Positions 1-8,781 are shown, numbered from the stretch's first letter. The stretch: 64,000 nucleotides of DNA from Candidatus Rifleibacteriota bacterium (GCA_015233565.1 JADFXM010000040.1:1-64000); one strand, 5' to 3'. Numbers and translations are program-made. The notes: generated by a model from the sequence alone, not told the origin.

Positions 1-7
1 CCATCAG

Positions 8-30
8 GCTCGCGAAAGCGGGCTTTTTTT
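8..30 (+). terminator. Rho-independent terminator of an upstream gene
   Basis: A six-pair stem (8-13 with 18-23, one G-T pair) closes a GAAA loop and is followed by seven T residues. It ends transcription from a gene left of the window. Confidence 0.75.
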
Positions 31-88
31 GTTTCATTTTCAAAGATCACTAAATGTTATAACAATTTCAACATCCTGGTAAAATAAC

Positions 89-1294
89 GTGAGAAAATTT
101 TGGGATCGCTACGCGAAAATCGACAACAACCACAAACCAGACTTGGAAAACTATCAGAAACCACTGCTTGAACATCTGGGTGGTATTCTTCACGAGCTTT
201 TACACGCTTTCCAATTTAGTGAGGTTAAGCAGTTCGTCGGAAAAAAAGATGATAGTCGAACCTTGTTAACAAAAATTGATTATCCATACCAAGACAGCGA
301 AGTCTGTCTGCTTTTAGGCTTGGAAGGCGCTGTCCTTGCTGATATCGTAAAAGGTGCCGAGTCCGAGAAAATTCGTGAGCTTTGGCAGGATTTCGTATGT
401 GTTAGAAATGAACGCAGGAAACGAATTCATCCGGATATTGTGAAATTGGAAGGTTACATGGAAATCAACGAAGGAACGGCGCAATACGTCCAGTATTCAT
501 TGAATTTTCCCAAACCGGAGTATTTGAAAGCGTTATCAATGCTGCAAAACCTCCCGGAATTTCAATCGGTTAAACCTGCCGAAAAGAAGGACATTATCAT
601 AAACTTCTTGAAACAATTGTACAAACCATCCATGAGCATGTACATGACCTACGTTTATCACACAGGTGTTGCGCAAGCATTTTTGCTGGATAGCTTGATT
701 CCAAATTGGAAAACTGACTTTTTCCGAAAATACCGTTCGTTCGATGGGCTTCTTGTCCAAAGTGTTTCCGATGATCCAGGGGAAAGACTGCAAAAAATTA
801 AGGAAAGATATCATTCCGATGAAATGATGACTAAAATTAATGTTGAACTCGGCGAAATTAAAAGCAAAAATGATGCTGAATTGTCGAAATTTCTTTCTCA
901 AAGCGGGAGTCGAATTTGCTTTTCATGCACCAATGTCGATCCTCAGCATGTTCAAATTATTGGAACGGTTTTTTTGATTGAAACCGATGAATTCCGGGTC
1001 TTTAAAGCAGGCGCTCAGCAGATCGCATTCGTTGGTGATACTGCGATTTTGAATGTGGCATTCAAAAAGTCTGTTCCAATATTTTTCAACAAAAAGACCG
1101 GAGAAGTCTTCTTTATAAATAGCGAAAACAGCGCTCTTTTCGATTCGATCAGCGCTGATTCTCAACAGAAAATATCTTCAGAAACAACCGAATACTCCGG
1201 CAATGTGAAGGTTGACAACACTATATTTACTTTCGAATGTCCGAAATTATCACTATCGCAATCGCTATCCCAATCCTCGCTTCGGTTATTCTGA
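89..1294 (+). CDS. HExxH-motif putative metallopeptidase, possibly lacking its original N-terminus
   Basis: This 401-residue protein carries HELLH at residues 35-39 and a downstream INEGTAQY segment with Glu128, an arrangement seen in zinc metallopeptidases of the gluzincin type, where two His and a distal Glu hold zinc. I do not recognise a named family. No signal peptide or membrane segment is visible; residues 1-30 are short and charged, and a stop codon lies three codons before the GTG start, so the gene may have lost an N-terminal secretion signal. The ribosome site is weak. The C-terminal 140 residues look beta-rich with no motif I know. It stands alone, converging on the minus-strand OmpA/prepilin genes. 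Peptidase activity is inference from the motif only. Confidence 0.6.
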   Translation: MRKFWDRYAKIDNNHKPDLENYQKPLLEHLGGILHELLHAFQFSEVKQFVGKKDDSRTLLTKIDYPYQDSEVCLLLGLEGAVLADIVKGAESEKIRELWQDFVCVRNERRKRIHPDIVKLEGYMEINEGTAQYVQYSLNFPKPEYLKALSMLQNLPEFQSVKPAEKKDIIINFLKQLYKPSMSMYMTYVYHTGVAQAFLLDSLIPNWKTDFFRKYRSFDGLLVQSVSDDPGERLQKIKERYHSDEMMTKINVELGEIKSKNDAELSKFLSQSGSRICFSCTNVDPQHVQIIGTVFLIETDEFRVFKAGAQQIAFVGDTAILNVAFKKSVPIFFNKKTGEVFFINSENSALFDSISADSQQKISSETTEYSGNVKVDNTIFTFECPKLSLSQSLSQSSLRLF

Positions 1295-1476
1295 TGCATG
1301 AAATGATTTAATAATTTCTAAGCCTCCTTTAAAAAGTTATCGCAATCAAATAAGGCAAATATCGAATACGTTCAAACAATGCATTCCGGCATTTCCAAAC
1401 AAAAAGATAGCTTTTTGGGAAAAAACCGCCGATTAACCCCCCGAACAAATCGACAGTTAAATCTGAACTTCCAAGA

Positions 1477-2202
1477 CTATTCCTTAACGATTTCCACGCG
1501 TCGATTCATTTGTTGGCCGTCTTCTGTGTCATTTGAAGCAATCGGACGACTGGCTCCATATCCGGCTGTTTTTACCCGTCCAGGGTCAACTCCTTGTCCT
1601 ATCAGCCAACTTCGTATCGAGTCAGCTCTTTCCAATGAAAGTTGTTGGTTTACGTCTTCATTTCCATTGCTATCGGTGTGTCCCTCAATGGTTATTTTCA
1701 CATCGGGGCTCCCCGTTAAAATCGACAGGATTCCTTCTAAGGCTGGAACAGACTCATCTTTGATATCAGATTTTCCTGAATCAAACTTGATATCATGTAA
1801 CACAATTCTATTATTCCCATCAAAATTTAATGCCGATGAGGAAGCCGGTGCAGAGGTGGCATACTTGACGAAGCCTGCATTGGAAATAGGGAGAGTTTGT
1901 TGTACAAAGGTTCTCTGTCCTGAGGAAGAAGTCGGAGGGATAGGATAAAATTTCGTTTGAGTTGATCTAGGAGTGGGGATAGCAGAATCAATAGACGGAT
2001 CATTTGGTTTTGGCATAACGAAAGTAGGAGAAGCTCCTTTTCCCGGAGCAATATTAAAATCCATCTGTTGCCCTTCAAATCCAATCGTTGCTTTATACTG
2101 ATTCCCGGCGTTTGCAATCCCAATCGGTGATAACAGAAAAAACGCCTGCAATAAAAACACATCCAGAACTGACGTGAAAAATTTTCCTATAAGTATTTTC
2201 AC
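1477..2202 (-). CDS. OmpA-family peptidoglycan-binding protein
   Basis: This 241-residue protein has an N-terminal hydrophobic segment ending near residue 32 (signal peptide), a Pro/Ser/Thr-rich middle, and an OmpA C-terminal domain over residues 130-241. The domain shows IKFDSGKSDI, EGHTDSNG, LSLERADSIRSWL and NRRVEI, including the Asp and Arg that in this family hold meso-diaminopimelate of peptidoglycan. It probably anchors an outer-membrane or periplasmic complex to the wall. The GTG start overlaps the stop of the upstream prepilin gene (GTGA), with AGGAGG about ten bases ahead, so it is translationally coupled to the prepilin set. An OmpA protein in that operon suggests a role in holding the secretion or pilus apparatus at the wall (inference). 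Confidence 0.85.
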   Translation of the reverse strand: MKILIGKFFTSVLDVFLLQAFFLLSPIGIANAGNQYKATIGFEGQQMDFNIAPGKGASPTFVMPKPNDPSIDSAIPTPRSTQTKFYPIPPTSSSGQRTFVQQTLPISNAGFVKYATSAPASSSALNFDGNNRIVLHDIKFDSGKSDIKDESVPALEGILSILTGSPDVKITIEGHTDSNGNEDVNQQLSLERADSIRSWLIGQGVDPGRVKTAGYGASRPIASNDTEDGQQMNRRVEIVKE

Positions 2203-2609
2203 AATTTCTTTTCCTCCTGAATTTTGAAAATTAATTTGGCGCCGGGTTTAAGTGGTTTGCCAAAATCAAAATACTGGACGGAGCCTCTGAACGTTCTTGT
2301 GATTCCGTTGGTTCCGATTGAATAATGGATTTTATCGGTTATGGTTGATGAGCATAGCGCTATTTCAAAACCATCTGAAGTGGGAATAATCTGTTTTGCC
2401 ATTGCTGAGTCCATGTGTATGGCTTCCATAAGAAGCCCCATGGTCGTGTAAAATACTGATGTGCGTTGATCTTCCATAGAATTATTTTGAAATCGGAAAG
2501 AAAAACGAAGTATGATGCCCACAAATATTGCAAAGATTGCAATTACTATGACCAGTTCAATTGCAGAAAATCCCGATTTCTCGAATCTAATTTCCAGCTT
2601 CGATAGCAT
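2199..2609 (-). CDS. Type IV prepilin-like protein (minor pseudopilin)
   Basis: I start this 136-residue protein at the ATG at 2609 because AGGAAGAGG lies just upstream; an open frame continues further but has no better start. Residues 11-30 hold the class III signal: EKSG, then FSAIELVIVIAIF, with Glu at +5 of the mature protein and a long hydrophobic helix. Such proteins are cleaved and N-methylated by PilD-type peptidase and assemble into type IV pili or type II secretion pseudopili. The start lies 23 bases inside the preceding GspK/PilX-like gene and the stop overlaps the OmpA gene, so the three form one operon. Which machine it serves cannot be told here; no ATPase or secretin is in view. 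Confidence 0.8.
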   Translation of the reverse strand: MLSKLEIRFEKSGFSAIELVIVIAIFAIFVGIILRFSFRFQNNSMEDQRTSVFYTTMGLLMEAIHMDSAMAKQIIPTSDGFEIALCSSTITDKIHYSIGTNGITRTFRGSVQYFDFGKPLKPGAKLIFKIQEEKKL

Positions 2610-4680
2610 ATTCCTCTTCCTCGGATACTCTGTAACGAAAAAAATACGATGGAGAGTCCCAACTAATTTTACTGAAAGGATCATGAGAAGGCTCGAATTC
2701 GATTCTCTTTTGGTCTCCATTCAGTAAACCTGAAAAATCAATTTTCTGAGCAGCGACACCACCGCGAATGTAAAACCCACCATGTGGAAAGAATGTTCCC
2801 CTGAGACAAACCAAATGCGCTTCGATCTTTTCTTGAGTTTCAAGAGAAATGTTTTGCGCTGAAATGAGAGTGAAAGGTTCTGAAGCGCATGTGATACCTG
2901 CTGAGATAACTATATTATCTAAACAAATAATAATTCCACCAGTATCAACCTGAATGGGAGTATCGATGTTTAAAGTCCCTTGTTTGATCAAGGTTATGCC
3001 AGGAATACTGAGTTTTCCTTCTGAAAGACATCTTGTGTAAAAGTCTTCGGAGGTATTAAAAACAGTTGTTATCTTTTGTTGGAGTTCTTTCATTCCTTCG
3101 ATTTCTCCAAGCCCTCCAGAAAAAACTGACCCGTAAACATTAGTCATGGTTCCCTGGGCTTTTCGAACGGATTCAAGGCAGTTTCCAGAGAGAGGTTTCC
3201 AGGAATCGAAGTCTACTATCTGGTTTGGTGGGGGATTGGTATATCCAACTCCAACTGGTTCTTTAACTGATCCCTTTTCCTTTCCGGGGAGATACAAATA
3301 ATTGACTCCATCCAGATATGAATCGGTCACAAGTTCAGTACTACTTTGCTGAAATTTTGGCCAGCTTCCGGATGGATTATCTGGATCTATCCCATACAAT
3401 TTGCGAAAAATGGCGATGTCAGAAGAATAATCTTTCGTAGAGGTTTTTAAGGGATTTTTAAATCCATCTGCAAAAGAATTCTCAGAAGGGAAAGCGGGAA
3501 CAACCGTGGGAATGTATGATATTATAGAGCCTGAATTGAGATCCTTAATATCGACCTGAATTAATCGGTATCTCAGATAATTACGAAAAACCGGTCCGAA
3601 AAGTAATGTGGGAGAGAGAGCGCTGCCTGTTCCAAAGGGGCGCAAAATGCTTACAAGAGGGGGGGAACATGGAAATAAATAGTGAATTCCAAGAATTTCT
3701 GAAGCAGGTTTTTCAATAGTTCCATTTCCGGTAATTACTGAAAACTTGGCTTTCAGTCCCTGGAATTGTTCAAAAAAATCTTTGAGCTTGCTGGGTGGTT
3801 CGATCTGTATTGTAGATTTCAAGCTATCATCGCGATATTTTCCGTATCTAAGAAACATTCGGTCGTCAAATTCTCCTGATTCCCCGGAGGAGCCTGCCAG
3901 ATTGATAGTCCAAGAAGAATTCTCAGAATTTAAAAAAACCCACCCTGATTTTTTCACTATTTCTGTGAACGGAGGGAGAGTCGGAATATGTATTGAAGAA
4001 TCAACGGCTGAAACTGGCTCGTTCGAATTTGAAAGAATAAGTGGTTGTCCGTTTTCGAATCCCATGTCAGTGGAGTTACGAACAAGACAATTCAACTGGT
4101 TGTTAGAAGGGGGTTCTTTGATAAAAAGAGTGAACTTCGATAATACTGGATGTACTGTCAAAAAAACCTTGAAACCCCTGGTTACTCGGACTCTTCTGCT
4201 GATTCGTCCGATGGTGGCTTTTGCAGTAAATTCAATTTTTCCGTATTTTTCCACAGGATTGGGATTAAATCCCCCTATGGGGTCGTAATTTTTTGGAGAG
4301 AAAATCTTAACAGAAATGGTCAGCTCTGCCCCGAGATCGCGACAATAGTCAGCAAGTTCCTTCGGGGGTTCTATGGCATACTCAGGAGAATCTTTACAAG
4401 TAGTGCCAAAAAGAAAATCAAAAAAGGATTTGGGAACTGACGAACTTTGCTGCGCATAAGTTCCACTGGCAATTATTGTAGTGCCCCAGTTTACACCAGT
4501 CTGAGCGATTTCAAGAGTTTTCGAGCTTTCAATAAAATGCGCAGCCCCTTGAACTTGCCCTCTGGAAAGAAGGCTTAATGCAATAAAAAATATTCCAAGT
4601 ACGAGAATTGTTAAGACAACCATGGGAAACATAAACCCATGGCGTGACTCCTTCGGGACACTTTTTATAGGACGTTCCAT
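2587..4680 (-). CDS. Large GspK/PilX-like pseudopilin, minus-strand copy
   Basis: This 697-residue protein begins with a basic stretch, then HG followed by FMFPMVVLTILVLGIFFIAL, a prepilin-like transmembrane helix that lacks Glu5, as is typical of GspK and PilX tip pseudopilins. The rest is a large extracytoplasmic domain rich in beta strands and Gly/Ser, with Cys residues near positions 95, 108 and 198 that might pair. It is much longer than GspK (about 320 residues). It matches in size and layout the 690-residue plus-strand gene at 11786, and both are followed directly by a prepilin gene. It probably caps a pseudopilus; the function is inferred from the N-terminus and neighbours. Confidence 0.65.
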   Translation of the reverse strand: MERPIKSVPKESRHGFMFPMVVLTILVLGIFFIALSLLSRGQVQGAAHFIESSKTLEIAQTGVNWGTTIIASGTYAQQSSSVPKSFFDFLFGTTCKDSPEYAIEPPKELADYCRDLGAELTISVKIFSPKNYDPIGGFNPNPVEKYGKIEFTAKATIGRISRRVRVTRGFKVFLTVHPVLSKFTLFIKEPPSNNQLNCLVRNSTDMGFENGQPLILSNSNEPVSAVDSSIHIPTLPPFTEIVKKSGWVFLNSENSSWTINLAGSSGESGEFDDRMFLRYGKYRDDSLKSTIQIEPPSKLKDFFEQFQGLKAKFSVITGNGTIEKPASEILGIHYLFPCSPPLVSILRPFGTGSALSPTLLFGPVFRNYLRYRLIQVDIKDLNSGSIISYIPTVVPAFPSENSFADGFKNPLKTSTKDYSSDIAIFRKLYGIDPDNPSGSWPKFQQSSTELVTDSYLDGVNYLYLPGKEKGSVKEPVGVGYTNPPPNQIVDFDSWKPLSGNCLESVRKAQGTMTNVYGSVFSGGLGEIEGMKELQQKITTVFNTSEDFYTRCLSEGKLSIPGITLIKQGTLNIDTPIQVDTGGIIICLDNIVISAGITCASEPFTLISAQNISLETQEKIEAHLVCLRGTFFPHGGFYIRGGVAAQKIDFSGLLNGDQKRIEFEPSHDPFSKISWDSPSYFFRYRVSEEEEYAIEAGN

Positions 4681-4754
4681 GGTAAGTATTTCGAACAGAG
4701 CCTTGAATAGTGCGTTCCAATTGTAGGGATCATTTGAACAATTAGTATGCCTTT

Positions 4755-6227
4755 TCAGGGAATTGAAAACGTTTTATCAAAGGGCTTGACCTTCATCTTT
4801 TTTGTCAAATCGAAGTTTCCTTGGTTATAAATATCAATCATTGTATCAGCCCGCCCAACGGCTTCGCTCCATTCTTTCTGGGTTTTTTTATTAGCTGGAT
4901 TAATGAGATCTGCTTTTCTTTCTTGAAGGAAAGCTTTCAACCATACTTTTTCATCCACCCCTGTTGAAGGATTCCCGCCACATTTCTTTGTTGCTCTATC
5001 AGCAATTGAATCAACGCTATCGTAACGCTCTTTGGCTTCTGTGTCCGCGTCAGAAAATCCATGCATCATACCAGCTTCGTACAATGCGGCCTTTGTTAAC
5101 GGAAGCTTTGCACCAAGGTTGTCGGCAAGTTTCATTGCAGGATTATAAATTTCCTGATTACTTATTTTATCCTGAGCTTTATTAAATTGTGGATCAGTTC
5201 TCGAAGCCTCACTCCAGACTTTCGGTAAATCTTCCAACCCCTTCACATTTCCGCTTCCTGCTTCAGATCGCTTTTCCATCGTATCAACAAGATTCTTAAA
5301 CCTTGCTTGCAGCTTTGGATCCCCGTTAGGATCATTAATATATTCTTTAGCCACCAATAAAGCATCTCCATCTCTTGTGGTGTACCCGTCCCGGCCTAAT
5401 GTCCATCCGCGATGATCTGTAAGTACTTGTGCGTAGTCATATTGCATTGTATCTGTAGAGTTCTCAAATATGGCCTTCAGTTTGTTTGCAGTGGCATACT
5501 CATTGGGGGCGAGCGCATTCTTTGGGGCATTAGGATCAATTGAGGTTGAGGATGCAGTCGAAGAAGAAGGGCTGGGCGGAGAATTGGTACCTGTCGAAGC
5601 AGAGCTACTAAACACCAAACTAGTATCTGCAGAAGTCGAGGATTGGGTGCTTGCGGAATCTACTATTGCATCTGTCGAGGTCTTTCCGGCTAAGGGGGCA
5701 TCGGTAATTGCTCCAATCTGAGTCGATGCTAAAGTTGAAGATTGTGTGGCACCATTCGAGACAAACCCGTCAGACATTGGAGCGCTCATTATTTGAGCGC
5801 CAGTATCGGTCGAAGCTGAAGTTTGAGATTGGCCACTATCATTAACCGGAACATTTGAACCATCATCACTTTGGGTGTTAGTGTCGGCCGAAACCGATTG
5901 TTGGTCGCTTTCGGAACCTGTTGAAGATTCTGATGTTGTGGTTTCTCCTTTGGGGGAAGAACCTGAAGAACCAGAAGCCTGTGTATCTGTTGAAGCGTCT
6001 GAGGAGGTAGCAGCCTGTGTGTTTGCGCTACTGTCCGTGGAACCAGAAGACGACTGAATGTTTGTGGCAGTGTCTGCAGAGGTTCCTGTGGAGGTGTCTG
6101 GGGAAGCCCCTGTCGAAGTGTTATCAGCAGGTTGAGGGGTGCTAACAGTGTCATCTCCGAAAAGAACTGCCGGGGAAAAAGAAATGAGCACCAAACTCAA
6201 CAGTACCAAAAATAAATTTTTCAACAT
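4755..6227 (-). CDS. Secreted GH46-type chitosanase with Ser/Thr/Asp-rich N-terminal linker
   Basis: Residues 1-24 are a signal peptide, residues 25-235 a Ser/Thr/Asp/Gln-rich low-complexity region, and residues 240-490 a domain I recognise as glycoside hydrolase family 46 by recall of Streptomyces chitosanase: QYDYAQVLTDHRGWTLGRDG, YEAGMMHG, WLKAFLQERKADL and GNFDL align in order. The family's catalytic acid corresponds to Glu255 (in IFENST) and the base to Asp271 (in TDHRGWT); both are kept. It would hydrolyse beta-1,4-linked glucosamine outside the cell. The first half is nearly the same as that of the next gene, whose catalytic domain is different. The start has TAGGAGAAAG upstream. Attachment to chitosan rather than another amino-sugar polymer is inference from the family. 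Confidence 0.8.
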   Translation of the reverse strand: MLKNLFLVLLSLVLISFSPAVLFGDDTVSTPQPADNTSTGASPDTSTGTSADTATNIQSSSGSTDSSANTQAATSSDASTDTQASGSSGSSPKGETTTSESSTGSESDQQSVSADTNTQSDDGSNVPVNDSGQSQTSASTDTGAQIMSAPMSDGFVSNGATQSSTLASTQIGAITDAPLAGKTSTDAIVDSASTQSSTSADTSLVFSSSASTGTNSPPSPSSSTASSTSIDPNAPKNALAPNEYATANKLKAIFENSTDTMQYDYAQVLTDHRGWTLGRDGYTTRDGDALLVAKEYINDPNGDPKLQARFKNLVDTMEKRSEAGSGNVKGLEDLPKVWSEASRTDPQFNKAQDKISNQEIYNPAMKLADNLGAKLPLTKAALYEAGMMHGFSDADTEAKERYDSVDSIADRATKKCGGNPSTGVDEKVWLKAFLQERKADLINPANKKTQKEWSEAVGRADTMIDIYNQGNFDLTKKMKVKPFDKTFSIP

Positions 6228-6531
6228 AGACTTTCTCCTAAATTACAATGATGAAATAAAATCGCCCCTCTTTATTAATATAAACAAAAGCTACAAAAAT
6301 TAACAGGAATTTTGAAGAAACAATAATCATCAAGATTTAAAGCTGGAAAGACCATATGTCTTTCAAAGATGTAATGTTTTTTTCAGAGAAATGAATCGCT
6401 ACTTTTGTTTTGGAATTGTTTCAATTTAAGTAACAAAACTGTTCTCAATGGTTGTCATTACTTGAAATTTTATTGTGCATTTTTTTCTCCATTTCACCAA
6501 ACTCTTTGCGCAAATATGCCCAGAATCACCA
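6228..6531 (-). promoter_or_regulatory. Upstream region of the chitosanase gene, duplicated before the lysozyme-like gene
   Basis: This 304-base gap holds no gene. Bases 6231-6265 match 8001-8012 plus 8165-8197, and 6284-6471 match 8536-8680 with small gaps (shared blocks include AACAAAAGCTACAA, GAATTTTGAAG and GGAATTGTTTCAA). Conservation outside coding sequence suggests either a recent duplication or shared control. I cannot assign a promoter with confidence. Confidence 0.6.
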
Positions 6532-7995
6532 CTAATGGGATGGATACGAGTTGAGGAATTTTTTATAGGAGCCATTTTTGTAAGCACTCCATGGTCTCCA
6601 GTTGGTGCAGTTATTACTCATTTGGATCATGACCTTAATATTGGTCGCTGGATCAAACAAATCTTCATTAGATTTCAAATTATATTGTTTCAAGCGTTGA
6701 GGTCCCATTTTGCCAAGCATATTGATCTGGAACAAGCCGTAGGACTGGTCTCCGGTCCGGGTGTTCCCGTTGAAGCAACTGGGATTTCCTCCAGACTCTG
6801 CCATGCCGACTGCCCAGGCCGTCTTCAGGTTTTCTCCTGAAAGTCCGGCCTGTTGCAACCATCCGAGGAGGGCATTCCCGCCTTTGGCGTCAGCGGCTGG
6901 AGCTTTCACATCTGTCGAAGGACCTGAGGTATCATCTCCGCTACTTTTTCCGTTCCTTTTTCCACCCTTCTTTCCATTACTCTTTCCGCTGGTAGCTTTC
7001 TTTGAACCACTCTCCTTAACCTGCGGATTTTCTTCCGGGTTGCTTGCAATCGGCTTATCTTGGGGGGTGAGTCCACACTTTGACACCTCAGTTGATGTTG
7101 AAGCAGGAGCTGAGACTGGAGCTGGGTCTGAAGCTAAGGCGGGAACTAAAACTGGATTTGAAGCTAATGCCGAAGTCAAGGCCGGAACTAAAGCCGGATT
7201 AGAAGCTAAAGCCGAAGTCAAGAGCGGAACTAAAGCCGGATTAGAAGCTAGGAAAGGATCTAAAGCAGAACTTAAGTTTGGAGTTGAACTTGAAGAGAAA
7301 TTACATGAATTTGTACTTGTCGGAACAGAGGCTCCTTGAGAAGCTAAATCAATAACGGATGAAGAAGAAGTGCTGGATGATGAATTGGTACCAGTCGAAA
7401 CAAGGCCACTTGACGTAAAATTAGCATCTGCTGAAGTCGTGGATTGGGGGCTTGTGGAATCTACCGTTGCGCCCGCCAAAGCCTTTCCTTCTAAAGGGCT
7501 ATCGCTAATGGCTCCAATTTTAGTCGATGATAAAGTTGAAGATGTGTTACCATTTGAGACAAAACCGTCAGATATTGGGGCACTCATTATTTGAGCGCCA
7601 GTATCAGTCGAAACTGAAGTTTGAGATTGTCCACTATCATTAACCGGAACATTTGAACCATCATCAACTTGAGTGATAGTGTCGGTCGAAACCGATTGTT
7701 GGTCACTCTCAGTATCTGTCGAAGAGTCTGTTGGTGTGGTTTCCTTTTTGAGGGAAGAACCTGAAGAATCAGAAACCTGTGTGTCTGTGGCAGCTTCAGA
7801 GGAAGTGGGCTGTGTACTTGCGGAAGTGTCTGTGGAAGAAGAAGACTGCGCATTTGTGGAAGTATCTGCAGAAGCTCCTGTCGAAGTATTATCCGCAGCT
7901 TGAGTGGCGCTATCGGTTTCGCCCCCGAATAGCACTGCTGGGACGAAGGCAATTAGCACAAAACTCAATAGTGCCAAAAGTAGTTTTTTCAACAT
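6532..7995 (-). CDS. Secreted lysozyme-like lytic transglycosylase with Ser/Thr-rich N-terminal linker
   Basis: The 487-residue protein has a signal peptide (1-24), a Ser/Thr/Asp-rich region (25-235) nearly identical in layout to the chitosanase next door, a stretch of LASNPALVPALTSA repeats (about 248-290), a Lys/Gly-rich basic stretch (328-352), and a C-terminal lysozyme-fold domain (372-487). That domain shows AVGMAESGGNPS with the probable catalytic Glu400, then SYGLFQIN and a late WRPWSAYKNGSY, the pattern of SLT-type transglycosylases and lysozymes. Cys408 and Cys463 might form a disulfide. It should cleave peptidoglycan glycan strands, its own or those of other bacteria. TAGGAGGAAG precedes the ATG. 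The basic stretch could bind anionic polymers (inference). Confidence 0.78.
   Translation of the reverse strand: MLKKLLLALLSFVLIAFVPAVLFGGETDSATQAADNTSTGASADTSTNAQSSSSTDTSASTQPTSSEAATDTQVSDSSGSSLKKETTPTDSSTDTESDQQSVSTDTITQVDDGSNVPVNDSGQSQTSVSTDTGAQIMSAPISDGFVSNGNTSSTLSSTKIGAISDSPLEGKALAGATVDSTSPQSTTSADANFTSSGLVSTGTNSSSSTSSSSVIDLASQGASVPTSTNSCNFSSSSTPNLSSALDPFLASNPALVPLLTSALASNPALVPALTSALASNPVLVPALASDPAPVSAPASTSTEVSKCGLTPQDKPIASNPEENPQVKESGSKKATSGKSNGKKGGKRNGKSSGDDTSGPSTDVKAPAADAKGGNALLGWLQQAGLSGENLKTAWAVGMAESGGNPSCFNGNTRTGDQSYGLFQINMLGKMGPQRLKQYNLKSNEDLFDPATNIKVMIQMSNNCTNWRPWSAYKNGSYKKFLNSYPSH
7130..7257 (-). repeat. In-frame 42-bp tandem repeat in the lysozyme-like gene
   Basis: About three copies of a 42-base unit encode the 14-residue motif LASNPALVPALTSA and variants. 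The copies at about 7174-7257 are nearly identical, so the length is likely to vary between strains. Confidence 0.75.
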
Positions 7996-8012
7996 AGACT
8001 TCCTCCTAAATT

Positions 8013-8164
8013 CAGAATTCCTGACCCATACATGAATTGATCGCTATTTTGCAGTATCGGTGCGGAATTTGAAAAAGCACTTTTTCCGGAAAAATTTGCC
8101 GACATTTCAAGACTTTCTCGAATAAAAAGTGCCATTTCAATATACTCCCGCATCAGGAAGTCTG
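8013..8164. mobile_element. 152-bp MITE-like element with 12-bp terminal inverted repeats and 5-bp target duplication
   Basis: The ends are CAGAATTCCTGA (8013-8024) and TCAGGAAGTCTG (8153-8164), inverted repeats matching at 11 of 12 bases, flanked by AAATT direct repeats at 8008-8012 and 8165-8169. The homologous region before the chitosanase gene reads CTCCTAAATTACAATGATG without the insert, which is the empty site with one AAATT. It holds no usable reading frame, so it would need a transposase in trans. It lies 17 bases before the lysozyme-like start codon, in the 5' leader. Confidence 0.8.
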
Positions 8165-8211
8165 AAATTACAATAATGAAATAAAATGGCCTCTCCTTAA
8201 CCATACGAGTC

Positions 8212-8330
8212 TGTCGAAAAATCCCCTAAAATTCACCTTTTTTGTGTACCCACACAATTTTTCACCACGCTTTCTCGCATCAACAGCGGGTCGCTTTGTA
8301 CCGAATAAAATATACCGAGGTTTTTCGACA
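8212..8330. repeat. 119-bp segment bounded by a 10-bp inverted repeat
   Basis: TGTCGAAAAA at 8212-8221 is repeated inverted as TTTTTCGACA at 8321-8330. It lies within about 338 bases (8198-8535) that are absent from the paralogous upstream region of the chitosanase gene, so it may be a second inserted element. I see no clear target duplication. Confidence 0.45.
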
Positions 8331-8482
8331 ACTTCACACATTCAGTTAAGGCTTAAGAGAATCATTAGGAGCTAATTATTTGATTACGTTATTCTCAATA
8401 ATTTCGGGGTTTACAAAATTAATAATGCTGGTTTCCGAGTTTTTCAAATGAATTTTGCGTTAATTTGGAACTTTCGAATTCA

Positions 8483-8508
8483 GTTAAGATCGGCTTTTTG
8501 ATCTTAAC
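8483..8508. other. Perfect 9-bp hairpin
   Basis: GTTAAGATC (8483-8491) and GATCTTAAC (8500-8508) enclose an 8-base loop GGCTTTTT. There is no trailing T-run on either strand, so it is more likely a protein site or the remains of an insertion than a terminator. Confidence 0.4.
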
Positions 8509-8535
8509 CAAATGCCCATGCTCTTTATCAGTCTG

Positions 8536-8680
8536 AACAAAAGCTACAAGAATTTTGAAGTAGCAATAATAATAAGGATTTAAGGTTTTTTAAGAGAGGA
8601 GAAATATCACTCTTTGGCATTGGAATTGTTTCAACTTATGTATCGAAACTGCTCTCAGTGGTGCCATTAGTTGAAATTTT
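8536..8680 (-). repeat. Second copy of the upstream block found before the chitosanase gene
   Basis: It aligns with 6284-6471, including AACAAAAGCTACAA and GGAATTGTTTCAA. Together with the shared gene N-termini this shows that gene plus upstream region was duplicated as a unit. The rest of 8331-8781 holds no gene that I can see. Confidence 0.65.
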
Positions 8681-8781
8681 GGTTTAATGTTTTTCTCAAG
8701 TACAAACTTTCTACTTTTAGGTCGTTTACTTTAAGACTTCCAAAATCTTGATCGTGAAACTGTTGGGTTAAACAATTTCAA

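Noticed and set aside
1379-1948. A 189-codon plus-strand frame
   Set aside because: It is antisense to the OmpA-domain gene, which has clear motifs.
7989-8204. A 71-codon minus-strand frame before the lysozyme-like gene
   Set aside because: It runs through the MITE-like element and overlaps the enzyme's start region; it has no counterpart before the chitosanase gene.
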